Assembly (NCBI RefSeq): GCF_905163445.1
Contig: NC_053181.1
Span: forward strand, 5,208,001 to 5,272,000
Source of the DNA: Pararge aegeria
Taxonomy: Eukaryota > Arthropoda > Insecta > Lepidoptera > Nymphalidae
DNA length: 64,000 bases
Direction of reading: 5' to 3'
Shown one piece after another: positions 54,614 through 64,000 of the stretch (positions are counted from its first letter, which is position 1; every line of letters starts with the position of its first letter). The notes beneath the pieces are model-generated. The model had not been told where the DNA came from. It ran no database searches and saw nothing but the letters and a program-made list of their open reading frames with translations. The translations under genes and the position numbers were made by a program.

Positions 54614-55040
54614 AGAAGCAGGCGTTACTTTGCGGAATTCCATAATATAAATTGAAAATTAAGCTTAATTTGCTATGCTCCGCGAAAAGCAGGATAATCT
54701 GTGCGTTCATTGTAGAGTCAACATATCCTGAGGATGCTCCGGTGTCGGAGCGAAACGTGCGGAGAGAGTACATTGCCGAGGTTCAATTGGTGTGGAGTAT
54801 AAAGATGTGACGTGCATAGAGGGTATGCACAAGGTATGCAGCTGATATAAAATGAATAAAATCTCCAGGCTTTGTAAGAGTTATATTAAGACTACCCTTA
54901 AGTTTTTATAACTCGTACTGGAGATTTACTTCATTTTGCATCATCTGCATACGCTGTGCATAACCTCTGTGCACGCCACTGATTACACCGTACACATTCT
55001 TTGGCTTTTCGCGGAGCATAGCAACTTAATTTTCATTATA
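54614..55040. mobile_element. Foldback element F1, copy 3, carrying a nested family P MITE
   Basis: Left: GAAGCAGGCGTTACTTTGCG, then arm AATTAAGCTTAATTTGCTAT GCTCCGCG. Middle: CATATCCTGAGGATGCTCCG, GGAGCGAAACGTGCGGAGAG. Right arm: TTGGCTTTTCGCGGAGCATA GCAACTTAATTTTC. The element is interrupted at about 54805-54982 by family P. Confidence 0.8.
54805..54982. mobile_element. Palindromic MITE family P, copy 3 (nested)
   Basis: GTGCATAGAGGGTATGCACA at the left and TGTGCATAACCTCTGTGCAC GCCACT at the right. Internal arms GATATAAAATGAATAAAATC TCCAG and CTGGAGATTTACTTCATTTT, and CCCTTAAG near the centre. Confidence 0.88.
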
Positions 55041-55500
55041 AGCCTATTGTTTGTAAGCCAAAAGTTTAAATAAAAAAAAAAACAACAAAAAATAATCAGC
55101 ATGTACGGAGAAAAAACGAAAATAAACAACCTCTTTGCAAAAAACTTATTTGCTGCATATTTTCCACTCAAGCCCTGTCTAGGCGCTTAGTCGGTTAATC
55201 AAGTGCAGATGCATCGCCACGGGTAGCAATTTGAAGTCGTTGCTACCGAGAACAGACCGGTCTTGGCAATTAAGTGACACAGTAAAAGCAGCTATTAAGT
55301 ATAATATTTTTACTTGCCCCGACAGACTCTCTTAGGATATGAGAGCGAATCTTTATAGGCGATCTGGATGGTATCTATTAACGTTAAGAAAAATCTTGTA
55401 CATATAAATCGCGGAGTGGAAACTCGCCAGCTTTATGTTTTGTAGACTCTTCAAATAAATTTTATAGGCCCTACTCTTTAGCATTTGTAACTGGCTCTTT
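55041..55500. other. Unclassified spacer
   Basis: 55200-55270 has GGTAGCAATTTGAAGTCGTT and GCTACCGAGAACAGACCGG. No exon was recognised. Confidence 0.35.
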
Positions 55501-55502
55501 CT

Positions 55503-55822
55503 GTAGCTTTGGATTACGAGGTCCTGGGTTCGATCCATGGCATAAAATGGAAAAATCCTCATTACGGCCGACTAGCGCAGTGGACAGCGACCCTGCTTTC
55601 TGAGTCCATGGCCGTGGGTTCGATTCCCACAATTGGAACATGTTTGTGTGATGAACATGAATGTTTTTCAGTGTCTGGGTGTTTATCTGTATATTATAAG
55701 TATTTATGTATATTATTCAAATAATATTCATCAGTTATCTTAGTACCCATAACACAAGCTGCGCTTACTTTAGGGCTAGATGCCGATGTGTATTGCCGTA
55801 GTATATTTATTTATTATTATTT
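55503..55822 (+). repeat. SINE family D head followed by SINE family A
   Basis: 55505-55550: TGGATTACGAGGTCCTGGGT TCGATCC. 55565-55822: CGGCCGACTAGCGCAGTGGA, GGCCGTGGGTTCGATTCCCA, ATGTTTTTCAGTGTCTGGG and GCTAGATGCCGATGTG, with an ATTT-rich tail. The ORF at 55509-55724 is repeat-derived. Confidence 0.85.
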
Positions 55823-56379
55823 ATACGAGCTGTAAAAAGAATGTTAGGGTAGTCAGTGCTTTTGTGATTCTATGAAGTGCACTATGAGTTTTATTCCCAA
55901 GTCGAGCGAAACCTTTTTCACAAGAATTGTCGATAAGAATAATGCTCTTATTCCCTATGAGAGAAGTCCTGTGTCCATCGATGTGGCACATTAATAGTTT
56001 TGGTTTCTTTCAATTCCAACTGATGTTTTAACTTGTATTAGGTACCTAAAAATAGGTATAAAGTAGTTGAATAAGGTTTAAAATCTGCGAAGATTCTCGT
56101 TTTAGTCTCCACTTTTTATGATCAACTTAGTCATTGTGCAAAAGTCCGGTTAAACGTAGGTAGGTACTTGTGTTAATTAATTCTTTGTCATACTTAGTAT
56201 AGTAACGATACAAGTAATATTATTATAATTATCATGATAATTATTGCCATAATATAATCCTTGCCGATAATTCAAGGCTGTTTGGTAAAATTAAACGGAT
56301 TTCCGACTGAACAGTTGTCAACGGATTCCATTAATCTTCTAACGTAAAATAATATTTATTATTTTCTTCTTCTTCTTCT
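55823..56379. other. AT-rich unique spacer
   Basis: No exon or repeat was recognised. Confidence 0.4.
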
Positions 56380-56620
56380 AAAGTTGGAGAGCTTGTTTGT
56401 TTTTGAACTTGAGCACGATGATCTCAGGAACTATTGGTCCGATTGGTAAAATTCTTTAATTGTGGGATACAACATTTGTCGAGGTTCGCTATAGGCCATA
56501 GAATACTCACGCTATTACCAATAGGAATGTTCCAAAATCAGGTTTTATTTCCCATTTCGGTTCCTGTTAGTTTTCCGGGATAAAAAATATGTAATAATGC
56601 GAAATATCTAGTCTTTGCCG
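56380..56620 (+). repeat. Family R (RTE-like) tail
   Basis: GTTTGTTTTTGAACTTGAGC, ACTATTGGTCCGATTGGTAA and GTTAGTTTTCCGGGATAAAA. Confidence 0.5.
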
Positions 56621-56682
56621 AACATAGATAACAAAGGAACAAACACGATTTTTTAAATTTATCACATCATCATCATCATTTT

Positions 56683-56931
56683 GACGGCTGATTGGCGCAG
56701 TGGACAGCGACCCTGCCTTCTGAGTCCAAGGCCGTGGGTTCGATTCCCACAACTGAAAATGTTTGTGTGATGAACATGAATGTTTTTCAGTGTCTGGGTT
56801 TATATGTATATTATAAGTATTTATGTATACTATTCATAAAAATATTCATCAGTTATCTTAGTACCCATAACACAAGCTACGCTGACTTGGAACTAGATGG
56901 CGGTGGCGGTGATTGTTTATTTATTTATTTA
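56683..56931 (+). repeat. SINE family A, complete
   Basis: GACGGCTGATTGGCGCAGTG (A box), CCGTGGGTTCGATTCCCACA (B box), GTGATGAACATGAATGTTTT, ACCCATAACACAAGCTACGC and an ATTT tail. Confidence 0.9.
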
Positions 56932-57160
56932 CTAATATTATAATTGCAAAAGAATGTTTGTTTGGCCTTGCTTTACGCACTTACTAAGGAACGAATAAAG
57001 TAGGTTTTTGGCATAGAGTTAGTTGTAAGTACGAAGAGTAACATAGCCCACTTTTTATCTCAGAAGTTTGCACGGGGTGTATGAAAAACCGTGATAAACG
57101 CGAACGAAGAACGCGGGTAGATGCTTGTAAGTATCATATTAAAACTCTTTGAAGCGTACT
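56932..57160 (-). repeat. Family R (RTE-like), reversed
   Basis: ACTAATATTATAATTGCAAA AGAATGTTTG at the tail end and ATAAACGCGAACGAAGAACG CGGGTAGATGC near 57090-57125, the complement of the usual GC-rich start. Confidence 0.55.
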
Positions 57161-57725
57161 TATTTTTTAATCTGTTGCGAAGTAATGGTTATAATAACTT
57201 TCCAAATAATTAACAAGCCTAATTTTAAAACGAAAAGCCCTACAAAATAAAATGAAACACTAAAAATAATGTAAACAAATTTTATTTTTTTTGTGAGTTT
57301 AATATTTTACGAGGCAACTGTCACGTAACTTAGTACGTACTTAATAAACTTTTCACTTTAAAGTGCGTTTGATAAGCGAACTTTTATCATACTGAATCTT
57401 AATAAGTCCTAATGATATTTTTGCGTTATTACAATTGCTTATACTGATAAAAAGTTATGCGCGGCAAATTTTATCGTATAATTTGTGTGATTTAACATAT
57501 ATTTTTTATAAAATTTAGAAAGGTGGATAGTTTTGAGCTGAAAGTACCTTAGGTAGTTATTTTAATACGATGACGTCAAGTTAGTGATATACCGTTTAAA
57601 ATGGAGGCACGCTAAACTTAAAGGAATATAAAATGCCAGTTTATTTACCGGTCTTTCGTATCGTGGGAGTGTGACAGCCCTTAGGTTTTATTTTGAATAG
57701 TTTTCCCACTACACTTGGCTGTTAG
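57161..57725. other. AT-rich unique spacer
   Basis: No exon or repeat was recognised. Confidence 0.4.
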
Positions 57726-57729
57726 GTTT

Positions 57730-57865
57730 TTTTTTTATTCAAGTACAAGTTAGCCCTTGACTTTAATCTCACCTGATGTGTCACCTGTGAATATGCCAGT
57801 AATATTGCAACCATCGCTTTCCAGCAATGGTGGGGGTAAGTGTGAGATAACTGGCTATACCCGTT
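57730..57865 (-). repeat. SINE-like family B, tail part
   Basis: TTTTTTTTATTCAAGTACAA, GTTAGCCCTTGACTTTAATC TCACCTGATG, as at 12588. Confidence 0.6.
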
Positions 57866-58320
57866 TTTCAGTAGGCATGTCCTATGAATAGAAGATCAAA
57901 GAATGAACTCCTCCTATTTTCATTTATATTAACATACTTGTTTCTTTTGCTATATTTATTAACATACATTATATTATAAACTAATGAAAAAAAAAATTAC
58001 ACAATGACAGAAAGTCTAGAAAAAATGGATTAAAGGTACATCACAAAAAGATTCTAGACATTAAACGTTCACGTTGTTTGGCAACAGGACAGATGTTCCA
58101 TAATAGAAGGCTTAATAGTCAAACCCGATATAAAACCTGTAAATGTAATAGTGAAAAATTAATTCGCGCGATAAAGATTAATATGTACGAAACACTTGTG
58201 TAAATAGGTAGCAGTTAATATGGCAGATAAGTTGAATTTACACTGTTTTTTTTAAATTAAAAGTACCTAGTCTACTTACAAGGTGTAAAGACACTATTGC
58301 TAATAGTGGTCAAAAGAGGT
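57866..58320. other. AT-rich unique spacer
   Basis: No exon or repeat was recognised. Confidence 0.4.
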
Positions 58321-58324
58321 TTAC

Positions 58325-58510
58325 AAATTTCAAATATTTCTTTATTAAATAGGTACATAGATGGCACTTTTTCACGATGATGCGTACATTACTTGTAAAA
58401 TATGACATAGAAGTGAGTTGATGGCGATAACTAAATTCGTCAACTTAAAACTAAAGCTACGGGGATTCCAAACGCGCCCTGGTCTAAGGAAGAGCCCACA
58501 AACAAATTTG
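58325..58510 (-). repeat. LINE 3' end, family N, reversed
   Basis: AAATATTTCTTTATTAAATA GG, TAGATGGCAC, GTTGATGGCGATAACTAAAT TCG and GCGCCCTGGTCTAAGGAAGA GCCCAC. Confidence 0.65.
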
Positions 58511-58579
58511 AAGTATTTGCACTTAGTTCGAGTATAAAGGCCATACAAATTTGTCAGATTACTTCACGTAACTCCGGCG

Positions 58580-58800
58580 TTACTTTTTATCATCATCTTA
58601 ATCACCAGCTCATTAAAGCGACTGCTGGTCACAGGCCTCCTACTAGAGGAGAAAAATAGAGGGTGCCGATAACACTAATTTCCTAACAAAGGTCAATTTA
58701 GTAATTGATAATCTCTTTACAACATAATACACTACTCTCTTAATACACTATCTTCAAATTTTGCCTTGACCTGTGAATCGAACCAACGATCTTTAAGATA
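58580..58800 (-). repeat. SINE family F
   Basis: TCATCATCTTAATCACC, GACTGCTGGTCACAGGCCTC and a head remnant GTGAATCGAACCAACG. A second fragment is at 59605-59710 (CATCATCCGCAGCCG, CCCACTGCTGTGCGTATGCC). Confidence 0.55.
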
Positions 58801-59600
58801 TTTAGTCAATCAAACAATAAATGAGAAATCGCTTTAAATATTTCTATTTTTAGAAAATTAAAAACACATTGAACTATATAGAAAGTCGAATTAAGAACCT
58901 CTTCGTTTTTCCTTTTTTTTTCGTTAAAAAATACTAAAAGTACAGTTTAAATAGACTAAGAAGTAAAGAAACGCTGTATATATTTTTGTTACATTATGAC
59001 AAAAATAAATATTTAATTATTGTTTTTTTCCTTCGCTGTAAACATGATAATATTTACACATGCAAAAGAACAAGAATGTTTTTGACAAGTTCTCTTTTTG
59101 GCACTGACGTAAAAGGAGCTTTTAATGTATCAACCATACAAATAAATGAAAGTCCAACTTAATTTACGATTATAATATTACAATATTGTTTCCGATGCTA
59201 ATAAATGTGGTTTATCGCAAATCGGCTTTTCATACCTATATACCATCGTTTTGCCTAGGAATACCTAGCTGTAACTTGACAGGTGCAAGCCCTTTACGGC
59301 TTAGACAACTTTTTGTCGCAGCAAGCTTCTAAAATATTCTGTAGTGCATTGGTGTAGAGTCCAAAATTGCAACATAAAAAAGGCCTTTCGTTGTAGGGCT
59401 GGCATATTTATTTTAAACTGTTTAACTATATTGTTTAGTTTATTGAAGCATTCGTAATACACATTTGGAAGTAAAATAATATAAGAGTATTTTATTTTTT
59501 CATTAAAATAATATTTAAGAAAAATTAAAGTAAAATTTATTGTTAGTAGCAGATGTTTAGGGAGCGATGCAGTAACTAGATTGTAAGTGAGAAAAAAATA
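58801..59600. other. AT-rich unique spacer
   Basis: The ORF at 59301-59603 (minus, 100 codons) has AT-driven composition and no domain. No exon was recognised. Confidence 0.4.
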
Positions 59601-59604
59601 CATT

Positions 59605-59710
59605 TCATCATCCGCAGCCGATTAATGTCCCACTGCTGTGCGTATGCCTCGTCTCCCATAGTATAGATGATTGCAGAGCAAAGATCCAGTACGCTGCTGG
59701 TTCGTAGGCA
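59605..59710 (-). repeat. SINE family F fragment
   Basis: CATCATCCGCAGCCGATTAA, TGTCCCACTGCTGTGCG and CAGTACGCTGCTGG match the first half of the family. Confidence 0.5.
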
Positions 59711-59974
59711 AAAAAAATATATTTACGTGTTTTTAAAAATATTTGAAATACATAACTCCAGTTTCGATTTGTTAATTCAAACGAAATTGTTAGCCAGAAT
59801 AGCGTTTACCGCAATAAATTTACCTAATAGGTGTTTATAAAGTAAGGCTCGTGTAGTGTAAGTATAATTTTTTTAGTCAACTTTGCACTATAACACTCAT
59901 AATTGAACGAGATTGTTTAAAAATTAAACAAATGAAATCGTTTTATTGACAGGCACCTATACATATGTTTAGGT

Positions 59975-60250
59975 TATGTCGTGGGTTTGATTCCCACAAC
60001 TGGAAAATGTTTGTGTGATGAACATGAATGTTTTTCAGTGTTGGGTTTTTATCTTTATATTATAAGTATTGTATTATATTCATAAAAAAATATTCATTAG
60101 CTATCTTAGTACCCATAACACAAGCTACGCTTACTTTGGAGTTAGATGGCGATGTGTGTATTATCGTAGTATATTTATTTATTTATTAAAAAAGGGTTCT
60201 GACCGCGCGTTGGTCTAAAAGGGTAGCCCACTCACACACACAGGGAAACT
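59975..60250 (+). repeat. 5'-truncated SINE family A, then a family N fragment (minus)
   Basis: 59979-60188: GTCGTGGGTTTGATTCCCAC, then the normal body and ATTT tail. 60195-60245: CTGACCGCGCGTTGGTCTAA AAGGGTAGCCCAC, reversed family N. Confidence 0.75.
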
Positions 60251-61390
60251 CAGCCGTGTAATTTTGTTGCTATTAGATAGACAATACTGTATTTCAAAGT
60301 ACAGTTGGCAACCCTAGCGCGAAGATGCGCACCGTTCCCATGCCAACCTCTCGTACTGCACGTTGGTTTTTAACTTTTTTCTTAAACGGGTCCACAATAA
60401 GATTCTGGTTTTGCAAGGCAACATGCAATATTGATACTCGATACTCGATAGTGTAAGCTCGATTTTATCATTTAATATTCCGTATTTAAAACGAAAATAT
60501 TTGAGTTGTATTGTTGTAAGTGAAATAGTTACGATGTTAATTCTATATTTTTGTTATAAAGAAAAAGTCAGTAATGCATGTATTGCAAGTGATAAGAAGT
60601 GATGTACACTAGGAAGTTTCGTCGAAAAATGGGCAAATTATTAAGCAATAGTTCTTCATCCTACAATCATCTCATATTTTTAAAAGTTATCATCTATGTA
60701 GTAAATTATTTAATATTTAAATAAAATCACTTGTGATTAACCGTGTATGTTTTTTTGATTATAAGTAATATGGGAAAAAAAACCGGTGTAATTTATCTAA
60801 CCTCCTCGTTTTAAGTTGGTTGGGGCTAAAAAGGGCATTGCAATCGCGCGGAACCTCAAGTATATCATATAATATTGCTCAATAAACATTAAAAGTTAAA
60901 ACTCCTGCGCATGACCGCGGTACTGGCAAATCCAGTTATAACATGTCCAGGGATATAATATTAAAATTCCTTTAAATGATTTTCTGTTTCGTTACTTCTT
61001 TACGCCTTACAACTAGACGTTTGCAAACATAAGATGCAATGGACGTGAAGCGATATAAACTGATCGGTTGAGGAATGAGGTTTCATAGACGATCACATTT
61101 GCATTATGTCGCGCGACGAAAAGTCGCTGTATATTAACAAGTAGAAAAGCAAAAAGGTTGTCTGTAGGTTAGTTTTCTGGTCATGTGATTTTATTTATAT
61201 TTGAAACTGAATTCCTTATCGACGTTTAAGTAGGAATTCGCTGGTATAAACTGTCACATAAGGGAAAAGAGTAATATGGATAAGAGTCATTCGGTTCCGT
61301 CCGACGTAATTTTGATATTATATGTTTACATAACGTGTTTGTTAAATATGAATTTTCCAAGGGTCACTATGACAGAACTTGACTTTTTTT
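60251..61390. other. Unique sequence upstream of the right-hand exon
   Basis: 60295-60370 is GC-richer (GTTGGCAACCCTAGCGCGAA, TGCCAACCTCTCGTACTGC), possibly regulatory. No splice-flanked ORF was recognised. Confidence 0.3.
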
Positions 61391-61393
61391 TAG

Positions 61394-61408
61394 ATTTTTA
61401 TATATATG

Positions 61409-61446
<38 letters not shown>

Positions 61447-61450
61447 TATA
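61394..61450. repeat. (TA)n microsatellite with TG interruptions
   Basis: About 50 bp of alternating T and A with a few G substitutions. It produces a chance Tyr/Ile ORF. Confidence 0.95.
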
Positions 61451-61944
61451 CCCTTCCCCATACCTCAAGGGACAACAGCAAAATAATTTGCAATAGTAAC
61501 ATTAAGTTACTATTATACTTAATTGTATAATTTCAACAATGATAGTCTACTCATAGGTTTTTTAAATTTATAGTTTGTTCTACACATATAAGTATGGTAT
61601 GGTATGGTTTTTTATCGTCTCAAGAATAGTAAGTCTCATACGTCAGGTTTAAACCTTACGGTTCTGAAAATTGACTATAAGCTTATGTAAATGAGAATAT
61701 ATTTTGTGCAAGTCACGTAAAGTTTTTATAATTTATTCCAGTTGCGACGTTAGCTTGGGCACTGAAAATTTCAAACCGAAAATAATATAAATTATATATT
61801 TTCAAGAAAATTGTTAGGTATTGCGAGTAATGAATGTTGTGGCAAAACATATCTAGTGTGATCATAAACTTAATTTAAAAACGAGCCTGTTTTGCAAAAA
61901 CCCCTGAAGCTATTATAAAAAAATGTAAATGCCCTCCATGACTA

Positions 61945-62060
61945 GGACAGCTTCTTGTGACCTTGGTGGCGGCCATTTGCTTTTTTTCGCGCGCGTTCAA
62001 TGTTGCCAGCGCCGGCGTGCGGTGCGTTCTTTTCTACTTGGTTTTATTTCATTAAAGGCA
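61945..62060 (+). promoter_or_regulatory. GC-rich promoter-like block
   Basis: GACCTTGGTGGCGGCCATTT with a T-run, then TCGCGCGCGTTCAATG and GCCAGCGCCGGCGTGCGG. GCGGCCATTT resembles a YY1/pho-type site. The block lies about 600 bp upstream of the exon at 62631 and could be its promoter, with a 5' UTR exon in between. No TATA box. Confidence 0.35.
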
Positions 62061-62630
62061 CTCGTTTCTTGTTATGCAACTTTTCTACTCTTTATTTTAT
62101 TTAACTAAATTACAGTTGTGTAAATTGTTAGAATCTTTTTCCCAGATTCTTTTGTGAATGTTAGACGTATTGTACGCCAAATAAATTAGTTGGTATATTC
62201 GTTTTTATTGTTGAGGTATCCTTTAGGGTCTATTTAACAATAACCAAATCTATTTGACATTTCACCGATATTAAAAGTTAATATTTCTTACAAAATGACA
62301 CTTTGAAAAAACGATCATAATGAAATGTGTTTTTATTCAAATATTACTTAAAATGATATCAGCATTTAAGGTTAAAGTTGGGTTGTTAATAGCCACAAAG
62401 TTTGGCTAATATAAAATAGTATTGTTTTTTTCGATATGGGTTTTTCAACGTTAGGATCGTCAGACGAAACGGTCAAGCTTTGCTGTCGGTAATCTGTTGT
62501 TTACAGTGGTTTACTGTAAATTGGTTATAAATTATTTTTCATTATTTCTTCCGACATTTTCCCTAAATATACCCTCGAAATCAACAGACTTTGGTCTATT
62601 TCACTTTAACGTATGTTATCTATATCACAG
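62061..62630. other. AT-rich sequence between promoter-like block and exon
   Basis: The ORF at 62497-62688 is in another frame and is not supported. The branch/polypyrimidine region before the acceptor TATATCACAG ends at 62630. Confidence 0.35.
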
Positions 62631-62807
62631 TCGATGGGACACGTTAATCCGCGCTCCTCAGTGGATGCCACGTACACTGGATTTGTGACGAGATTCGCCG
62701 CTGAACCGTTTAGATTGATCCGCGAAATTGATATTTATCGAGGTAAACCCGTCGACAACCTAACTCGTAAACAAGCTATGCAAATAATATATTTGTTATC
62801 GACATCG
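62631..62807 (+). CDS. Coding exon of an unrecognised protein
   Basis: 177 bp, exactly 59 codons, phase 0 at both ends: acceptor CTATATCACAG|TCG and strong donor TCG|GTAAGT. Third positions are less AT-rich than the flanks. Translation begins S-MGHVNPRSSV and continues with DATYTGFVTRFAAEPF, RLIREIDIYRGKPVDNL and TRKQAMQIIYLLSTS. The ATG at 62634 (tcgATGG) could be the initiator, three bases into the exon, making this the first coding exon after a 5' UTR intron. The frame is also open upstream of the acceptor, so it could be internal. I do not recognise the family. The continuation should lie beyond 64000. Confidence 0.55.
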
Positions 62808-63888
62808 GTAAGTATTATGATTTTTCCATCAGCAGCTTTCGCATTATTTACAATAAAAGTTGGATCTCCCATTTTATATCTAGCTTTTTAGCTCACGTTA
62901 AGTAAGACTTGTTGATATTTCAAACCAATTTGTCTGAAATTAAAATACATTATTTTTATAAATATAGTATTCGATAATCCATAACGGTCGCATTCTTTAT
63001 AATAGCTACTTATCTGTTTAAGTCCGATTCGTTCATTTTCCTAAACTAATTATTGATAGATCAGTCTTCATTTTTTCAGTCGTTCAGTCACTCATTCACC
63101 CTTTACTTAATTACACAATTTAAAATTATTAACATAGTAACGTCCATTTCGTCACATGATGTCCATTACAACATTGACGGAAATGACGAGATTTTGCAGT
63201 GTGTTTGATTGGAGTACCTATGTAATTCGAGTAGGCAGCCATTTCCCACCATTTAAGCTTTAGCTTTATGCGAGAATCTACTCAAGTTTAGAAAGTGCAA
63301 TATCTACCTTGTAAAAAAGACCTGTAATATATACCTTGCTATCGATAGGTTGTAGTTTTTACAAGATCTTATAAGTTGAATCAAAATTGTATGTTCACAA
63401 ATTGGCATCATGGCAAATATACAAACTGCTTAGCTCTTATAATAAGCTCCTATAGGTGAGACTTTTAATTGCTGTCACGTTGGCTACAATTTGCAGTTTT
63501 TGCTAGAGTCCTTAGCCTAACTAGAGTAATAATAAACTTCAAGTTTCCAAGGTGCTACACAAATAAACGAAGGTATACTTACTTTGTATTTAGAAAACAT
63601 GATATTAAAATTTCTTAACTAACCCCTATCTCTATTCATGATGAGTTCTCCACGTAATCAATTAATCCAAACGGATTAATCCCGTCAAATTGATAAATTA
63701 CGGCAAGCTCAAGTCTACGTAGAAACATGTAAATCAGCTCAAGTCCCTGAGAATATTCATAATATTGCGAGCACTTATGAAATGCACTGTCGGAAACAAT
63801 TAAATAAATTTGAATGATTTGTTCCTTTAGTAGCAGTACTAACAGGTTGGGTAACTTTTGTATAACGGAGTTAGTTTTTAGGATGGTT
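62808..63888 (+). other. Intron following the right-hand exon
   Basis: AT-rich with no second exon before the window edge and no clear repeat. The frame stays open after the donor to a stop near 62891, so read-through would add about 28 hydrophobic residues. The GTAAGT donor makes splicing more likely. Confidence 0.4.
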
Positions 63889-63889
63889 T

Positions 63890-64000
63890 TGACGACCTCC
63901 GTAGTGCAGTGGTCAGTGCTGTGTTCTTGTAAGAGGCCCGGGTTCGAACCTAGGCAAAGGGATTATAAATTGTGGGAATTTATGATTTCTGAATTTTCTC
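63890..64000 (+). repeat. tRNA-derived SINE, cut by the window edge
   Basis: GACCTCCGTAGTGCAGTGGT (A box) and GGCCCGGGTTCGAACCTAGG (B box), then ATTATAAATTGTGGGAATTT. It is the forward head of a family with the same kind of head as family B. Confidence 0.75.

Noticed and set aside
61276..61530. ORF over the TA repeat
   Set aside because: Half of it is the microsatellite, and there is no domain or splice signal.
1..64000. CRISPR arrays, operons, prophage or endogenous virus sequences
   Set aside because: No regularly spaced repeats, gene clusters, capsid- or polymerase-like frames were seen. The only RT-related coding is a LINE C-terminal remnant near 33030-33122.

Overview
The window is AT-rich insect DNA, almost certainly from a moth or butterfly (Lepidoptera). 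It has one clear protein gene with short introns and GT-AG splice sites. The rest is dominated by short interspersed repeats of the kind found in lepidopteran genomes: tRNA-derived SINEs with RNA polymerase III A/B boxes, LINE 3' ends ending in short tandem tails, and foldback MITEs. Nothing suggests a bacterial, viral or plasmid origin, and I see no CRISPR array or operon.

Region 1 (1-4.8 kb) is repeats, one 33-bp-arm perfect hairpin, and a 232-bp ORF-bearing segment flanked by 12-bp direct repeats. Region 2 (4.87-8.63 kb, minus strand) is a three-exon carboxylesterase/cholinesterase-family gene with an open frame of 609 codons. The serine of its nucleophile elbow is replaced by glycine, while the Glu and His of the triad are kept. 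It therefore looks like a secreted or surface-anchored non-catalytic esterase-fold protein. Region 3 (8.6-18.2 kb) is intergenic: repeats, an hAT-like element, and one unassigned ORF.

Region 4 (18.2-20.1 kb) is an isolated GC- and CpG-rich block with a CRE, CCAAT boxes, arthropod initiator-like motifs and strong splice donors reading rightwards. I read it as the promoter and first non-coding (or nearly non-coding) exon of a plus-strand gene. Region 5 (20-62 kb) has no convincing exon. It is filled with SINE/LINE/MITE debris, several perfect palindromes and a few GC-rich islands that may be enhancers or old exons. Region 6 (61.9-62.8 kb) has a second promoter-like GC-rich block and one well-formed 177-bp coding exon (acceptor, open frame, GTAAGT donor) of a protein I do not recognise. 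It may be the first coding exon of a gene continuing beyond 64 kb, possibly the same gene as the 18.6 kb first exon with a 44-kb intron. That link is inference.

The most interesting items are the serine-to-glycine esterase, the 12-bp-repeat-flanked ORF segment, a family of near-fully palindromic MITEs (one nested in a SINE, one in another foldback element), very long perfect hairpins at 684-753 and 45801-45854, and the distant promoter/exon pair. Repeat family letters (A, B, C and so on) are my own labels for groups of similar copies inside this window. Most repeat borders are accurate to about 10-30 bases.
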